A DNA stretch of 64,000 nt, from positions 1,488,001 through 1,552,000 of the forward strand of contig NZ_CP132911.1 of assembly GCF_036320485.1 (NCBI RefSeq), read 5' to 3'. The position numbers were made by a program, and so were the translations under genes. The stretch comes from Dyella sp. A6. GTDB taxonomy: Bacteria; Pseudomonadota; Gammaproteobacteria; Xanthomonadales; Rhodanobacteraceae. Positions 1 to 15,183 of this stretch are shown here, in pieces. Under the pieces are notes generated by a model, which saw only the letters and a program-made list of their open reading frames with translations, had not been told where the DNA came from and searched no databases. How positions within the stretch are numbered: position 1 is the stretch's first letter; every line of letters starts with the position of its first letter.

Positions 1-1
1 C

Positions 2-1447
2 ATCTGGGCCCTACAGCTTTCCGGCCTGGGTACGACCCTGAGCGGCATCAACTTCATCGTGACCATCCTGCGCATGCGCGTGCCGGGCATGAAGCTGATG
101 CAGATGCCGGTGTTCACCTGGACCGCGCTGGTCACCAACATCCTCATCGTGGCCGCGTTCCCGGTGCTGACCGTGACCCTGGCCCTGCTGGGTGCCGACC
201 GCTACCTGGGCATGCACTTCTTCACGAACGGCTTCGGCGGCAACGCCATGATGTACGTGAACCTGATCTGGATCTGGGGCCACCCAGAGGTATACATCCT
301 GATCCTGCCTTGCTTTGGTGCGTACTCCGAAATCATCGCCACTTTCTGCGGCAAGCCGCTGTTCGGCTACAAGTCGATGGTCTATGCAACCGTGGCGATC
401 GGCGTGCTGTCCTTCCTGGTGTGGCTGCACCACTTCTTCACCATGGGTTCGGGCGCCGACGTGAATGCCTTCTTCGGCATCATGACGATGATCATCTCGA
501 TTCCCACCGGGGTGAAGGTATTCAACTGGCTGTTCACCATGTACCGCGGCCGCATCCGCTTCACCGTGCCGGTGCTGTGGACGATCGGCTTCATGGTCAC
601 CTTCGTGATTGGCGGTATGACCGGCGTGCTGCTGGCGGTGCCGGGTGCCGACTTCGTGCTGCACAACAGCCTGTTCCTGATTGCCCACTTCCACAACATG
701 ATCATCGGTGGCGTGGTGTTCGGCTGCCTGGCGGCCATGAACTACTGGTTCCCGAAAGCGCTGGGCTTCAAGCTTGAGGAGCGCTGGGGCAAGTGGTCGT
801 TCTGGTGCTGGCTGGTCGGCTTCTACGTGGCCTTCATGCCGCTGTACATCCTGGGCTTCATGGGCGCTACCCGCCGCATGCAGCACTACGACAACGTTGC
901 CTGGCAGCCGTACTTCGTGGTGGCCTTCATCGGCGCGGCGATCATCTTCGCGGGTATCGGCTTCACCCTGCTGCAGGTGTTCGTGAGCGTGCGCAACCGT
1001 GAGGCGAACCGCGATCTCACCGGTGATCCGTGGGGTGGTCGCACCCTGGAGTGGTCGACCAGCTCGCCGCCGCCGTTCTACAACTTCGCGGTGCTGCCGA
1101 AGATCGATTCGCTGGACCAGTTCTGGCACGACAAGGAAGCGGGTACGGCCTACCGTCAGCCGGCCAAGTACGCCGATATCCACATGCCGCGCAACACCGG
1201 CGTAGGCGTGATCATGGGTGGTTTCGGCGTGGTGCTTGGCTTTGCCCTGATCTGGCACATCTGGTGGATGGCCATCCTGGGCCTGGTCGGCATGGTCGGC
1301 ACCTTCCTGACCCGCGCCTATGACCGCGATACCGATTACTACGTGCCGGCCGCCGAGGTCGAGAAGATCGAGCGTGCCCGCATGGTGCCGCTGCAGGGCC
1401 TGATCGACCGTGTCGACCCGGCCTCGTCCGAACAGAGGGTTGCCTAA
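2..1447 (+). CDS. cyoB: Cytochrome bo3 ubiquinol oxidase subunit I (5' end outside window)
   Basis: The C-terminal 481 codons of the haem-copper quinol oxidase catalytic subunit, an inner-membrane proton pump that reduces oxygen with ubiquinol electrons. The reading frame is open to the window edge, so the start lies upstream; the internal ATG at 59 is not the start. Visible ligand motifs are HPEVY (CuB His with the cross-linked Tyr, first base 281), the HH pair at 428-433 (CuB) and AHFH at 683-694 (high- and low-spin haem His). Several hydrophobic transmembrane helices follow, ending in a hydrophilic tail. cyoC follows after 3 bases, the usual cyoABCD order. Confidence 0.96.
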   Translation: MWALQLSGLGTTLSGINFIVTILRMRVPGMKLMQMPVFTWTALVTNILIVAAFPVLTVTLALLGADRYLGMHFFTNGFGGNAMMYVNLIWIWGHPEVYILILPCFGAYSEIIATFCGKPLFGYKSMVYATVAIGVLSFLVWLHHFFTMGSGADVNAFFGIMTMIISIPTGVKVFNWLFTMYRGRIRFTVPVLWTIGFMVTFVIGGMTGVLLAVPGADFVLHNSLFLIAHFHNMIIGGVVFGCLAAMNYWFPKALGFKLEERWGKWSFWCWLVGFYVAFMPLYILGFMGATRRMQHYDNVAWQPYFVVAFIGAAIIFAGIGFTLLQVFVSVRNREANRDLTGDPWGGRTLEWSTSSPPPFYNFAVLPKIDSLDQFWHDKEAGTAYRQPAKYADIHMPRNTGVGVIMGGFGVVLGFALIWHIWWMAILGLVGMVGTFLTRAYDRDTDYYVPAAEVEKIERARMVPLQGLIDRVDPASSEQRVA

Positions 1448-1450
1448 GCC

Positions 1451-6497
<5,047 letters not shown>

Positions 6498-6517
6498 GCC
6501 GCGCGACAACCGCGTCC

Positions 6518-6844
6518 ATGCTGCGCTGGGTCGCCGTGCTGTTGCTGCTGTTGCTGATCGGCCTGCAGGTCATGCTGTGGTCGCATCACGGCGGCATGCC
6601 CGAGGTGAACAGCCTGCACCAGGCCGTGAAGAAGCAGGCCGACGAGGATGCACGTCTGCTCCAGCGCAACCAGTCGCTGGAAGCCGACGTGCACGACCTC
6701 AAGCACGGCAACGAAGCGATCGAGGCGCGCGCCCGTGCCGAGCTGGGCCTGATCAAGCCTGGCGAGACTTTCTACCAGGTGATACCGAAATCGGCGGCCA
6801 GCGCTGCCGTGCCGCCAGTCGACGACGGTACGGGGGGGCATTGA
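6518..6844 (+). CDS. ftsB: Cell division protein FtsB
   Basis: A 108-residue bitopic division protein of the FtsQLB complex. It has a short cytoplasmic N-terminus, one transmembrane helix (about residues 4-22, Leu/Val-rich), then a periplasmic coiled coil (about 30-75) and a family-typical ARAELGLIKPGETFYQV motif. The ATG at 6518 gives the expected length (about 100). The position between eno and ispD is the conserved one in gammaproteobacteria. Its stop overlaps the TTG start of ispD. Confidence 0.94.
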   Translation: MLRWVAVLLLLLLIGLQVMLWSHHGGMPEVNSLHQAVKKQADEDARLLQRNQSLEADVHDLKHGNEAIEARARAELGLIKPGETFYQVIPKSAASAAVPPVDDGTGGH

Positions 6845-7536
6845 GCGGCGCCGGGCTATGGTGCGTCGTCCCCGCCGCGGGACGGGGCACGCGCGTCGGC
6901 GGTGACTGCCCCAAGCAGTACCTTCCGCTGGCCGGCAGGCCGATGATCCTGCATACGCTGGAACGGCTTGCCGCCTGCCGGCGCATTGCCGGCCTGCTGG
7001 TGGTGCTGGGTGCACACGACGGATTGTGGCCGGGCATCGAATCCCTGCACGGCAAGCCGGTGCGTACCACCACCGGTGGTGCGGAGCGCTGCGACTCGGT
7101 GCTGGCCGGCCTCGACGCCTTGCCTGCCAACGTCAGCGCCGATGCCTTCGTGCTGGTGCACGATGCGGCCCGCCCATGCGTGCGTCTTGCCGATATCGAA
7201 CGGTTGATCGAGCGGGCCGGTGCTGCCGACGGCGGTCTGCTGGGCGCGCCGCTGCGCGACACCTTGAAGTACGCCGATGCACACGGGCAAAGTGAACGCA
7301 CCGAACCACGCGACCGGCGCTGGCGTGCCTTCACACCACAGATGTTCCGACGCGCCGCACTTGCGGCTGCGCTGCGCGTATCGGCCGCGTCGGGTACTGC
7401 TGTCAGTGACGAGGCCATGGCAATGGAGCTTGCCGGTACGGCGCCGCTGCTGGTCGAAGGTGCGGAGGACAACATCAAGGTGACTACGGCGGCGGATTTC
7501 GCGCTGGCCGAGTTCCTGCTTTCGAGGACGTCATGA
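6841..7536 (+). CDS. ispD: 2-C-methyl-D-erythritol 4-phosphate cytidylyltransferase
   Basis: A 231-residue MEP-pathway enzyme transferring CMP to methylerythritol phosphate. The nucleotide-binding signature is [19 protein letters not shown] near the N-terminus, with [11 protein letters not shown] in the middle, both diagnostic. The frame has no ATG before the signature; TTG at 6841, overlapping the ftsB stop as TTGA, gives the right N-terminus. The stop overlaps ispF by 4 bases. A frame open from 6274 lies inside eno and ftsB and is ignored. Confidence 0.95.
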   Translation: MSGAGLWCVVPAAGRGTRVGGDCPKQYLPLAGRPMILHTLERLAACRRIAGLLVVLGAHDGLWPGIESLHGKPVRTTTGGAERCDSVLAGLDALPANVSADAFVLVHDAARPCVRLADIERLIERAGAADGGLLGAPLRDTLKYADAHGQSERTEPRDRRWRAFTPQMFRRAALAAALRVSAASGTAVSDEAMAMELAGTAPLLVEGAEDNIKVTTAADFALAEFLLSRTS

Positions 7537-8009
7537 TGCGCATAGGCCAGGGGTTCGATGTACATGCGTTCGGCGACGGCGACCATGTCGTGCTGGGCGG
7601 AGTGCGGGTGCCGCACCGACGCGGCGTGGTGGCGCATTCCGATGGCGATGTGGTGATCCACGCGCTGTGCGACGCGATTTTTGGTGCGCTGGCACTGGGC
7701 GATATCGGCAAGCATTTCCCGCCCTCCGACCCGCGCTGGCGCGATGCAGACAGCCGGCAGTTCCTGCGTCACGCCGCGTCGTTGATGACGCAGCAGGGGT
7801 ATCGACTGGGCAATGCCGACGTCACCGTGATCGCGGAGGCGCCGAAGGTTGGGCCGCATGCGCAGGCCATGCGCGAAAACCTGGCAGCTGACCTGGGTTG
7901 CGGGCCCGATCGCATCAGCATCAAGGCAACCACCACCGAAAAACTGGGCTTCACCGGCCGCGGCGAGGGCATTGCCGCCCAGGCTTGCGTGTTGCTGGAG
8001 CGGGTATGA
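7533..8009 (+). CDS. ispF: 2-C-methyl-D-erythritol 2,4-cyclodiphosphate synthase
   Basis: A 158-residue homotrimeric metal enzyme of the MEP pathway, acting two steps after IspD. Metal ligands are visible in GQGFDVHAF (Asp and His) and in the [14 protein letters not shown] motif. The C-terminal region [21 protein letters not shown] is the family signature. It overlaps ispD at the start and mgtE at the end (ATGA, 8006-8009), so ftsB-ispD-ispF-mgtE look translationally coupled. Confidence 0.97.
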   Translation: MMRIGQGFDVHAFGDGDHVVLGGVRVPHRRGVVAHSDGDVVIHALCDAIFGALALGDIGKHFPPSDPRWRDADSRQFLRHAASLMTQQGYRLGNADVTVIAEAPKVGPHAQAMRENLAADLGCGPDRISIKATTTEKLGFTGRGEGIAAQACVLLERV

Positions 8010-9451
8010 GCGAACCAGACTCGTCCAGCGCGACCCAGCGGGCGCATGCCCAGCTCGAAGCCACGATCCGGCTGCTGCAACGACAGAAGCTGATCGAACG
8101 GGTCGCGCATGACCAGCATGGTCCGCGCCAGGAGCGTCTCGAGACCCTGGTGCACCGGCAGAACCGTGCCGAGCTTCAGCACCATCTCGAGCGCCTGCAT
8201 CCGGCCGATCTTGCCTACATTCTGGAGGCGCTGCCGCTCAACGACCGTCTGGCTGTCTGGCAGCTGGTAAGAGCCGATCGCGACGGCGAGATCCTGCTGG
8301 AGGTTTCCGACGCGGTCCGCGAATCGCTGATCGCCGACATGGACGATCACGAGATCCTCGCCGCCGTCGAACCGCTGGATGCGGACGAGCTGGCCGACCT
8401 GGTCGAGGATCTGCCGAGCGCCGTGCTGCCCGAGCTGATGGCCAGTCTCGACGTGGAGCAGCGCGAGCGCGTGCAGTCGGCACTGTCCTATCCGGACGAT
8501 CAGGTCGGCGCGCTGATGGATTTCGAGATGGTCACCATCCGCGAGGACGTGACGCTGGAAGTCGTACTGCGTTACCTGCGTCGTTTCGACGAACTGCCCG
8601 AGCAGACCGACAAGTTGTTCGTGATCAACCAGGACAACCTGCTGACCGGGGTGCTGCCCCTGAAGTGGCTGTTGCTCAATGCGCCCGACAAGCGCGTCGG
8701 CGAGGTGATGGCGCGTGACGTCAACACCTTTCATCCCGACGACGATGCCTACGAGGCCGCCCAGGCATTCGAACGCTACGACCTGATTTCCGCACCGGTG
8801 GTCGACGCTGGCGGCCTGCTGGTCGGTCGCCTCACCATCGATGTCATGGTCGACCTGATTCGCGAGGAGGGCGAGTCGGAGATGTTCGGCCGTGCCGGCC
8901 TGCGTGAAGAAGAAGACATCTTCGCCCCGGTGTGGGCGTCGCTGCGCAACCGCTGGAGCTGGCTGGCGATCAACCTGGTGACCGCATTCCTGGCGTCCCG
9001 CGTGATCGGGCTGTTCCAGGGATCGATCGAAAAGCTGGTGGTGCTGGCCTCGCTGATGCCCATCGTGGCCAGCATCGGCGGCAGCTCGGGCAACCAGACC
9101 ATCATCAAGATCGTGCGCGCGGTGGCGATGGAGCAGGTCGGCATGAGCTCCATTCTGGGGCTGTGGCGCAAAGAGCTGGCGGTGGCGTTCTTCAATGGCC
9201 TGATCTGGGGCGGGGTGATCGGCATCGTGGTGGCGCTGATGTATCACGATCCGGCACTCGGCGCGGTAATGACCGTGGCGATGGTGCTGGAGCAACTGCT
9301 CGCCGCCTTCATGGGTGTGGGCATTCCGATGATGATGGTGCGGCTGGGGCGTGATCCGGCCATGGGTTCCAACATCTTCCTGGTCTTCATGACCGACAGT
9401 GGCGGCTTTTTCATCTTCCTCGGACTGGCGACGATGTTCCTCATGCATTGA
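8006..9451 (+). CDS. mgtE: Magnesium transporter MgtE
   Basis: A 481-residue inner-membrane magnesium channel/transporter. Residues about 50-170 form the helical MgtE N domain, about 175-300 two CBS domains that sense cytosolic magnesium, and about 320-481 the five-helix pore. The pore has [10 protein letters not shown] and the C-terminal FMTDSGGFF segment, matching the conserved Asp-containing motif of helix 5. The ATG at 8006 overlaps the ispF stop. A magnesium channel at the end of a division/isoprenoid operon is unexpected but is clearly cotranscribed by spacing. Confidence 0.94.
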   Translation: MSEPDSSSATQRAHAQLEATIRLLQRQKLIERVAHDQHGPRQERLETLVHRQNRAELQHHLERLHPADLAYILEALPLNDRLAVWQLVRADRDGEILLEVSDAVRESLIADMDDHEILAAVEPLDADELADLVEDLPSAVLPELMASLDVEQRERVQSALSYPDDQVGALMDFEMVTIREDVTLEVVLRYLRRFDELPEQTDKLFVINQDNLLTGVLPLKWLLLNAPDKRVGEVMARDVNTFHPDDDAYEAAQAFERYDLISAPVVDAGGLLVGRLTIDVMVDLIREEGESEMFGRAGLREEEDIFAPVWASLRNRWSWLAINLVTAFLASRVIGLFQGSIEKLVVLASLMPIVASIGGSSGNQTIIKIVRAVAMEQVGMSSILGLWRKELAVAFFNGLIWGGVIGIVVALMYHDPALGAVMTVAMVLEQLLAAFMGVGIPMMMVRLGRDPAMGSNIFLVFMTDSGGFFIFLGLATMFLMH

Positions 9452-9571
9452 CGGTCCGGCCCAACCGGGCGGACCGAGGCCAGGCCGGTGTCATGCCGTG
9501 GGTTGATTGTTCCGCAAGGTGCGCGGCCCGGCTGGCAACCACCATTTCTCATTCCTGACGCAGTATTCCCA

Positions 9572-10597
9572 ATGGACAACCCGCACGACCAACTACCTTT
9601 CGCCCACGGCGGCCCTCCGCTGCACGCCGTGCTGCGTGCCACGCCTGACGACTTCCGGGTCGACGAACAACTGGGTTATGTCGCCGACGGCGAGGGCGAG
9701 CATGTCCTGTTGACGGTGCGAAAGCGCGGCGCGAACACCGACTGGGTGGCTGGGCAACTGGCGCGCTTTGCCGGCGTCAGCCCGGTGGCGGTGGGTTATG
9801 CCGGGCTCAAGGACCGCCACGCGGTCACCACACAGACATTTTCCGTGCAGCTGGCCGGCAAGCCCGAGCCGGACTGGGCCGCGTTCCCGCATGACGAGGT
9901 GCAGGTACTGGCCTCGGCCCGGCATCGGCGCAAACTGAAACGCGGCGCGCTGGTCGGCAACCGCTTCGTGCTGGTGCTGCGCGAGGTCAGTGGCGACCGC
10001 GAAGCGGCCGAAACGGTGCTTGCGGCGATCGCCGCGCGCGGCGTGCCGAACTATTTCGGTGAGCAGCGCTTTGGCCACGGTGGCGCCAATGTCGAGCGTG
10101 CCGAGGCGATGTTCGGCGGGCGTCGGGTCGACCGCAAAACCCGCTCGATGCTGTTGTCGGCGGCGCGCTCGCAGCTGTTCAACGCGGTGCTGGCCGAGCG
10201 CGTGCTGGACGGCAGCTGGGATCGTGGACTGCCGGGCGAGATCTGGTCGCTGGCCGGCTCGCGCTCCTGGTTCGGTCCGGAGCCTTTCGATGATGTGCTG
10301 GCTGACCGCCTGGTCCGTGGCGACATTCATCCGTCGGGTCCGCTGTGGGGTATCGGCGACACCCCAGCAACCGATGCGGCCGGCCGGTGCGAGCGCCGGG
10401 TGGCTGAAGGCGAGCCCGAGCTGGTGGCTGGACTGCAGGCTGCCGACATGGAACAGGAACGTCGCCCGCTGCGGCTGCTGTCACGCGAGCTGACCTGGCA
10501 CTGGATCGATGCGGCGACGCTGGAAGTCAGCTTCGAGCTGCCTGCCGGCAGCTATGCCACGGTAGTGATGCGGGAGCTGGCGAGAAGTGAGAAGTGA
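9572..10597 (+). CDS. truD: tRNA pseudouridine(13) synthase TruD
   Basis: A 341-residue enzyme that isomerises U13 in tRNA-Glu. The catalytic Asp lies in GYAGLKDRHAVTTQ (about residue 80); the family motifs NYFGEQRFG and SAARSQLFN follow. The ATG at 9572 (MDNPHDQLPF) fits the family length (about 350). An in-frame start at 9488 would add 28 residues without similarity. No good Shine-Dalgarno is visible. It is separated from mgtE by 120 bases containing only a weak hairpin (9452-9476) without a T tract. Confidence 0.95.
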   Translation: MDNPHDQLPFAHGGPPLHAVLRATPDDFRVDEQLGYVADGEGEHVLLTVRKRGANTDWVAGQLARFAGVSPVAVGYAGLKDRHAVTTQTFSVQLAGKPEPDWAAFPHDEVQVLASARHRRKLKRGALVGNRFVLVLREVSGDREAAETVLAAIAARGVPNYFGEQRFGHGGANVERAEAMFGGRRVDRKTRSMLLSAARSQLFNAVLAERVLDGSWDRGLPGEIWSLAGSRSWFGPEPFDDVLADRLVRGDIHPSGPLWGIGDTPATDAAGRCERRVAEGEPELVAGLQAADMEQERRPLRLLSRELTWHWIDAATLEVSFELPAGSYATVVMRELARSEK

Positions 10598-10645
10598 GCG
10601 CGCCGGCACGGCTTCACGTACTTCCGCTTTTTGCCACTGACGCTG

Positions 10646-11194
10646 TCACTGACGTTTGAGCAGTACCACGACCGCGCCGGTACCGCCCTGCGCGGGCCGG
10701 GCTGATGCGAAAGCCACTACATCGTCGCGTCGGCGCAGCAGTCTGTCGGTCAGGGCCTTCAGTACCGGGCCCGCTGCCTTCGAACGCAATCCCTTGCCAT
10801 GCACGATGCGCACACAGCGCAGTTCGTGATCGTGGGCCTCGGCCAGGAACTCGACAATGCTGATCTGGGCGGCTGCGGCATTCATGTGGTGCAGGTCGAG
10901 TTCGTCCTGCACACTGAACTGGCCCCGCTTGAGCTGCCGCAACAGACGGGGCGGATAACCGTCGCGCAGGAAGCTCAACTCTTCGCCAACCTCGATCTGG
11001 GCCGGATCGAACGCCATGTCCAGTAGCTCCCCGGCAACGGCAGCCTCGTCGGCGGCGAGCATGTGCGCGCGCGGCGCTGGCTTGGGACCGGTCGGCGGTG
11101 CAGGAACGGGAGCCAACCGCCGGACCTCGCCGATGGCGTCATGGAAAAGACGGATATCGTCTTCGCTGACCGGGTTGGCAGGGCGGCGCTTCAT
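10646..11194 (-). CDS. Smr-domain protein (SmrA/SmrB-like endonuclease family)
   Basis: A 182-residue protein with a C-terminal Smr (small MutS-related) domain, about residues 95-180. Key motifs are LDLHHM (family LDLHG-like) and [10 protein letters not shown], followed by the [17 protein letters not shown] end seen in stand-alone Smr proteins. The N-terminal 90 residues are proline-rich and probably flexible. Stand-alone Smr proteins are nucleases; SmrB cleaves mRNA at collided ribosomes. Whether this one has that job cannot be decided here. It is convergent to truD and divergent from surE. Confidence 0.85.
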   Translation of the reverse strand: MKRRPANPVSEDDIRLFHDAIGEVRRLAPVPAPPTGPKPAPRAHMLAADEAAVAGELLDMAFDPAQIEVGEELSFLRDGYPPRLLRQLKRGQFSVQDELDLHHMNAAAAQISIVEFLAEAHDHELRCVRIVHGKGLRSKAAGPVLKALTDRLLRRRDDVVAFASARPAQGGTGAVVVLLKRQ

Positions 11195-11360
11195 GTCCCC
11201 ATGCTATCCAAACCGGCCCGTCTGCACAGCGATTTCCGCACGCTGTGGACGTGAAGTGCCACATGCGGTGAAACCACCTGCTCGCTCCGGTAGACTCCAG
11301 TTCATCGAAGATGTGTGCGAGCCGTGGCGGTCGCACGCGGTAACGTTCTTACGGATCATC

Positions 11361-12149
11361 ATGCGAGTTCTTGTCAGCAACGACGATGGCGTGGATGCAG
11401 TGGGCATTCGTGTACTCGCCGAACGTCTTGGTGCGGTCGGCGAGGTGACGGTAGTGGCCCCCGACCGGGACCGCTCCGGTGCCAGCAATTCCCTCACGCT
11501 CGATGCGCCCATCCGTGCTTCGCGCATGGACAATGGTTACTACCGGGTGGCCGGTACGCCGACCGACTGCGTGCACCTGGCACTATCCGGTCTGCTCGAC
11601 AACGAGCCGGATATCGTCGTCTCGGGCATCAACAACAGCTCCAACCTCGGCGACGACGTGATCTATTCCGGCACGGTATCGGCCGCGATGGAAGGGCGTT
11701 TCCTGGGACTCCCGGCGATCGCGGTGTCGCTGGTCAGCGAGGATCACAAGGGCGTGCATTACGCATCGGCGGCGCAGGCCGTGCTGATGTTGATGCGCCG
11801 CCTGCTGGTCGACCCACTACCGGCGGATACCATTCTCAACGTCAATGTGCCGGACCGCCCCTGGGCAGATATCCACGGCTTCGAAGTAACGCGACTGGGA
11901 CGGCGTCACCGCGCCGAGCCCTGCATCCGCCAGGTCGATCCGCGCGGCCGGCAGATATGGTGGATCGGACCGGCTGGCGATGTGGACGACGCGGGTCCGG
12001 GCACGGACTTCAACGCGGTGCAGCGCGGCTATGTCTCGGTAACGCCGATCCACGTCGACCTGACCCGCTTCCAGGCACTGGAGAAGGTCAGTAGCTGGAT
12101 GGAGTCGCTGGTTGACGACGCGGCCGCGCCCGGTCACAAGGTGGCCTGA
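11361..12149 (+). CDS. surE: 5'/3'-nucleotidase SurE
   Basis: A 262-residue metal-dependent nucleoside monophosphate phosphatase of stationary-phase survival. The N-terminal VSNDDG motif holds the metal-binding Asp pair; [20 protein letters not shown] is the second metal and phosphate site. The ATG at 11361 sits directly at the conserved N-terminus; the upstream open frame to 11016 overlaps the divergent Smr gene. It is first gene of surE-pcm-yqaA-nlpD, the conserved order, with pcm beginning 3 bases after its stop. Confidence 0.96.
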   Translation: MRVLVSNDDGVDAVGIRVLAERLGAVGEVTVVAPDRDRSGASNSLTLDAPIRASRMDNGYYRVAGTPTDCVHLALSGLLDNEPDIVVSGINNSSNLGDDVIYSGTVSAAMEGRFLGLPAIAVSLVSEDHKGVHYASAAQAVLMLMRRLLVDPLPADTILNVNVPDRPWADIHGFEVTRLGRRHRAEPCIRQVDPRGRQIWWIGPAGDVDDAGPGTDFNAVQRGYVSVTPIHVDLTRFQALEKVSSWMESLVDDAAAPGHKVA

Positions 12150-12152
12150 GCG

Positions 12153-12851
12153 ATGAACGTGCATCCATTACCCGCATCGGCACTGAAGGGCGAGGGGGTC
12201 ACGTCGCAGCGCGCCCGTGACCGGCTTGCCGAGCAGCTCAAGGAAAGCGGTATCCGCAATCCGCACGTGATCGATGTCATTCGCAATACGCCCCGCCATC
12301 ACTTCATCGACCAGGCGCTGCATACGCGGGCCTACGAAAACACCGCGCTGCCGATCGGGCACGGCCAGACGATCTCGCAGCCATGGGTCGTGGCCCGCAT
12401 GACAGAGGTGCTGCTGGAGCACTTCGAACAGCGCGGTGAAGCTGCGCCACAGAAGGTGCTGGAGATCGGCACCGGTTCGGGTTATCAGGCGGTGGTGCTG
12501 GCGGCGCTGGTGGGGCAGGTCTACACGGTGGAGCGGATCGAGGAACTGCTGCGCCAGGCGCGACGTCGTTTCCGCCAGCTGGGCCTGGCCGACATCCGCT
12601 CGCGCTATGACGACGGCAAGCTTGGCTGGAGCGACGAGGCCCCGTTCGACGCGATCATCCTGACCGCGGCCGGGGACGCGATTCCAAGCGCACTGCTGGA
12701 TCAGCTCAGCCCCACCGGCGTACTGGTGGCACCGGTCGGTTCGCCCAGCAGCCAGGTGCTGCTGCGCATGCGTGGCGATGGCAGTGGCGATTTCGAACAG
12801 GAGGAACTCGGGCCTGTCAGCTTCGTGCCGCTGCTCGGCGGCATTGGCTGA
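12153..12851 (+). CDS. pcm: Protein-L-isoaspartate O-methyltransferase
   Basis: A 232-residue SAM-dependent repair enzyme that methylates isoaspartyl residues in aged proteins. The SAM-binding loop is EIGTGSGYQ (about residue 105), followed by [10 protein letters not shown] and the [10 protein letters not shown] motif. The substrate region includes [16 protein letters not shown]. Length agrees with the family (about 210-225). It begins 3 bases after surE, and its stop overlaps the next start as TGATG. Confidence 0.97.
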   Translation: MNVHPLPASALKGEGVTSQRARDRLAEQLKESGIRNPHVIDVIRNTPRHHFIDQALHTRAYENTALPIGHGQTISQPWVVARMTEVLLEHFEQRGEAAPQKVLEIGTGSGYQAVVLAALVGQVYTVERIEELLRQARRRFRQLGLADIRSRYDDGKLGWSDEAPFDAIILTAAGDAIPSALLDQLSPTGVLVAPVGSPSSQVLLRMRGDGSGDFEQEELGPVSFVPLLGGIG

Positions 12852-13459
12852 TGCGGCTGTTCGGGCGTCTTTACGCGCGAGTCCTGACCTGGGCGCGTCA
12901 TCCACGCGCCGTGCATTACCTGTGTGGTCTGAGTTTCGTCGAGGCGTTCATTTTCCCAGTGATGCCGGAAGTGATGCTCGCGCCGATGATGCTGGGCAAG
13001 CGGCATCGCGCTTTTTTCTACGCCAACATCAGCCTGCTGTTTTCGCTGGGCGGCTCGCTGGTCGGTTATGCGCTGGGGCACTGGGCGTTCCAGGCACTGA
13101 CTCCCGCACTGGATGCATTGCACTTGCTGGCGCCCATCGAGCATGGCGTGGAGTATCTGCGCGGACAGATGCACTTGCACTGGGTTGGCCTGATGCTGGT
13201 GCTGTTCCTGGCCGCGCTGCAGCCGGTCGTGCCGATGAAGTTCGTGACCTGGGCCGCGGGCATCGTTGGTGTGCCGGTCCTGCCGTTCCTGTTGTGCATC
13301 CTGCTCGGACGCGGCAAGCGTGTCTGGTTGCTGGCGCTGCTGGTCCGGCTGTTCGGCGAGCGTGCGGAACTGCTGCTGCACAAACACGTCGAAACAATCG
13401 GCTGGGCCGTGTTGGCGCTTCTGCTGGCGCTGGTTCTGTGGTGGTTTGGCTTACGATAG
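12851..13459 (+). CDS. YqaA-like DedA/SNARE-associated family membrane protein
   Basis: A 202-residue inner-membrane protein of the DedA (VTT) superfamily, YqaA branch. There are about five hydrophobic segments; the conserved SFVEAFIFPVMPEVML re-entrant motif lies at about residues 28-43, and a later segment (LQPVVPMKFVTWAAG) carries the second half-motif. DedA proteins are implicated in lipid carrier flipping, but this branch has no assigned substrate. It overlaps pcm by one base and sits between pcm and nlpD. Confidence 0.88.
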   Translation: MRLFGRLYARVLTWARHPRAVHYLCGLSFVEAFIFPVMPEVMLAPMMLGKRHRAFFYANISLLFSLGGSLVGYALGHWAFQALTPALDALHLLAPIEHGVEYLRGQMHLHWVGLMLVLFLAALQPVVPMKFVTWAAGIVGVPVLPFLLCILLGRGKRVWLLALLVRLFGERAELLLHKHVETIGWAVLALLLALVLWWFGLR

Positions 13460-13466
13460 TGCACGA

Positions 13467-14411
13467 ATGAAAACACGGACATCCCCCGGTATGCTGGCGC
13501 CCATGAATGGAGCGATTCGATGGTTGGCAGGGGTCGGCACGCTGTGCGTGCTGGCGGCCTGCAGCTCGGTAGTGGTGCAGCCCGCCGCGGGTGCACGCCG
13601 TACGTCGCAGGTGTCGCGCGACACTTCCCGACAGCACTCGGGCAGTTACCGCGTGGTCAGGGGCGACACGCTGTATTCGATCGCTTTCCGCAACGGGCTC
13701 GATTTTCGCGATCTCGCCCGTTGGAACGGTATCAGCGCGCCTTACACGATCTGGCCGGGGCAGGTGCTGCAGCTATCGCCCGGACACGGCACGGCGACTG
13801 CACGGCGCCCACCGGTACGGCATGCTGCTGCCTCCACTGCATCGCATGTTTCGTCCGGAGTCGGTTTCGAGACGGTGAAGCCTGCCGGACATTCCATAGC
13901 CGTAGCGGGTGAGGCCGCCAGTGGAGCGCGCATGCCGGCGCATGCCACTTCATCGGCCGTGCCGGCATCCAGCGGGTCTGCAGTGTCGCCGCCCGCGGCA
14001 CCGGTGTCGGTGGCCTCGACGGGTGGCAGCCGCTCGGTCGGCGGGATCGTCTGGCACTGGCCGACCAGCGGTTCGGTGATCAAGGGATTCCAGAACAGCG
14101 ATGCGATTCCGGGCATCGAGATCGCCGGCACGGCCGGTGAGCCGGTGCGTGCTGCGGCCGATGGTGTCGTGGTCTACAGCGGTAACGGCCTGGTGGGTTA
14201 CGGCGAACTGATCATCATCAAGCACAACGACAGTTTCCTGTCCGCGTATGGCCACAACCGCGAGCGGCTGGTGACCGAGGGACAGCACGTGAAGGCTGGG
14301 CAGGTGATCGCCAGGATGGGGTCCAGCGGTACCTCGCGCGACGAGCTGGAGTTCCAGATCCGTCGGGACGGCAATCCGGTGGACCCGCTGGACTATCTGC
14401 CCAAGCGCTGA
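13467..14411 (+). CDS. nlpD: NlpD-type lipoprotein, amidase activator (LysM + degenerate M23)
   Basis: A 314-residue envelope lipoprotein. The signal peptide ends in the lipobox LAAC (Cys at about residue 32). A LysM domain (about residues 60-103, YRVVRGDTLYSIAF) binds peptidoglycan. A Ser/Ala/Pro-rich linker leads to a C-terminal M23-like domain (about 195-314). Zinc-ligand positions are lost: GIEIAG stands where active enzymes have an HxxxD motif, and LEFQIR where they have HxH. This is as in E. coli NlpD, which activates AmiC rather than cutting wall itself. Starts at 13491 and 13503 are equally possible; no clear Shine-Dalgarno decides. rpoS does not follow. Confidence 0.9.
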   Translation: MKTRTSPGMLAPMNGAIRWLAGVGTLCVLAACSSVVVQPAAGARRTSQVSRDTSRQHSGSYRVVRGDTLYSIAFRNGLDFRDLARWNGISAPYTIWPGQVLQLSPGHGTATARRPPVRHAAASTASHVSSGVGFETVKPAGHSIAVAGEAASGARMPAHATSSAVPASSGSAVSPPAAPVSVASTGGSRSVGGIVWHWPTSGSVIKGFQNSDAIPGIEIAGTAGEPVRAAADGVVVYSGNGLVGYGELIIIKHNDSFLSAYGHNRERLVTEGQHVKAGQVIARMGSSGTSRDELEFQIRRDGNPVDPLDYLPKR

Positions 14412-14789
14412 TCAGGCTTCGGGCAGGATGAAGGCGGCAACGACATGTCGCCCTTCGCCGGCCAGCAGGTCATAGGTGCGCGCGGCTGCCGCGTTGTCCA
14501 TCACCTCGATGCCGACACCCTTGCGCAGGAACCCGGCCATGAACGCCGCGGCCGGAAAGACCTGGCGGGAACCGGTGCCCAGGACGACCAGTTCCGGCTC
14601 CAGCGCCAGCAGTGCATCGACATGGCTGGCATCCAGCATGCCGGCATCGGTCACTGGCCAGTTCTCGACGGCCTGGCGCGGGGTCAGCAGGAAGCTGCCG
14701 GTAAGATCGCGGTCGACCACGGTAATAGCGTGCTCGCTCACGCGGCGCACGAACAGGATGTCGTCGGGACGTTCCAGCGAAAGATCCAC
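14412..14789 (-). CDS. Mth938-like domain protein (DUF498 family)
   Basis: A 125-residue protein matching the Mth938/NDUFAF3-like fold: an N-terminal PDDILFVRR segment, then LTGSFLLTPRQAVENW, the central LLALEPELVVLGTGSRQVFP and the GIEVMDNAAAARTYDLLAGEGRHVVAAFILPE end. Bacterial members have no firm function; the mitochondrial relative assists complex I assembly. I chose the GTG at 14789, 13 bases after the yhbY stop, because residues encoded further upstream are yhbY read out of frame. The stop abuts the convergent nlpD stop. Confidence 0.82.
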   Translation of the reverse strand: MDLSLERPDDILFVRRVSEHAITVVDRDLTGSFLLTPRQAVENWPVTDAGMLDASHVDALLALEPELVVLGTGSRQVFPAAAFMAGFLRKGVGIEVMDNAAAARTYDLLAGEGRHVVAAFILPEA

Positions 14790-14802
14790 GTGCGGATCCT
14801 CG

Positions 14803-15099
14803 TCAGCGCGGCAGGGCGAGTTTGGGCTCGTCCTCGTTGCGGCGGAACAGCACCAGGGTGTGGCCGATCTGCTGGACGTTCTCGGCGTGGGTGCCTTCGG
14901 CCAGGTAGGCAATTTGTGCTTCGCGTTCTTCCTTGTCGCCGCCGGACAGCTTCACCTTGACCAGCTCGTGATGACTCAAGGCGCCGTCGAGTTCCTTCAG
15001 CACGGCCTCCGTTGCGCCCTTGGCGCCCAGCAGGACCACCGGGCTGAGATCGTGCGCGAGGCTGCGAAGGTAGCGCCGCTGGGAAGGGGATAGGGCCAT
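14803..15099 (-). CDS. yhbY: CRM-domain ribosome assembly RNA-binding protein YhbY
   Basis: A 98-residue protein consisting of one CRM domain, with the RNA-binding loop [17 protein letters not shown] (GxxG) and an early [15 protein letters not shown]. coli YhbY (97 residues) binds pre-50S particles. The internal ATG at 15099 (MALSPSQ) fits the family; 12 extra codons upstream do not. It is divergent from rlmE, another 50S assembly factor, with 84 bases between starts, the conserved arrangement. Confidence 0.94.
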   Translation of the reverse strand: MALSPSQRRYLRSLAHDLSPVVLLGAKGATEAVLKELDGALSHHELVKVKLSGGDKEEREAQIAYLAEGTHAENVQQIGHTLVLFRRNEDEPKLALPR

Positions 15100-15183
15100 G
15101 CGTTCAGTCTCGGATTCGCGGTCGGTGGACTGCAAAGGGTATCATGGGCCCTTGTCCCCCGTATCTGTGGCCGTTGCCGACCC

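Noticed and set aside
7769..9448. A 559-codon minus-strand open frame opposite mgtE
   Set aside because: mgtE is certain by its CBS and pore motifs; the antisense frame has biased composition only.
13467..14411. NlpD as an active M23 peptidase
   Set aside because: The zinc-binding His/Asp and HxH positions are replaced, so it should be an amidase activator, not a hydrolase.
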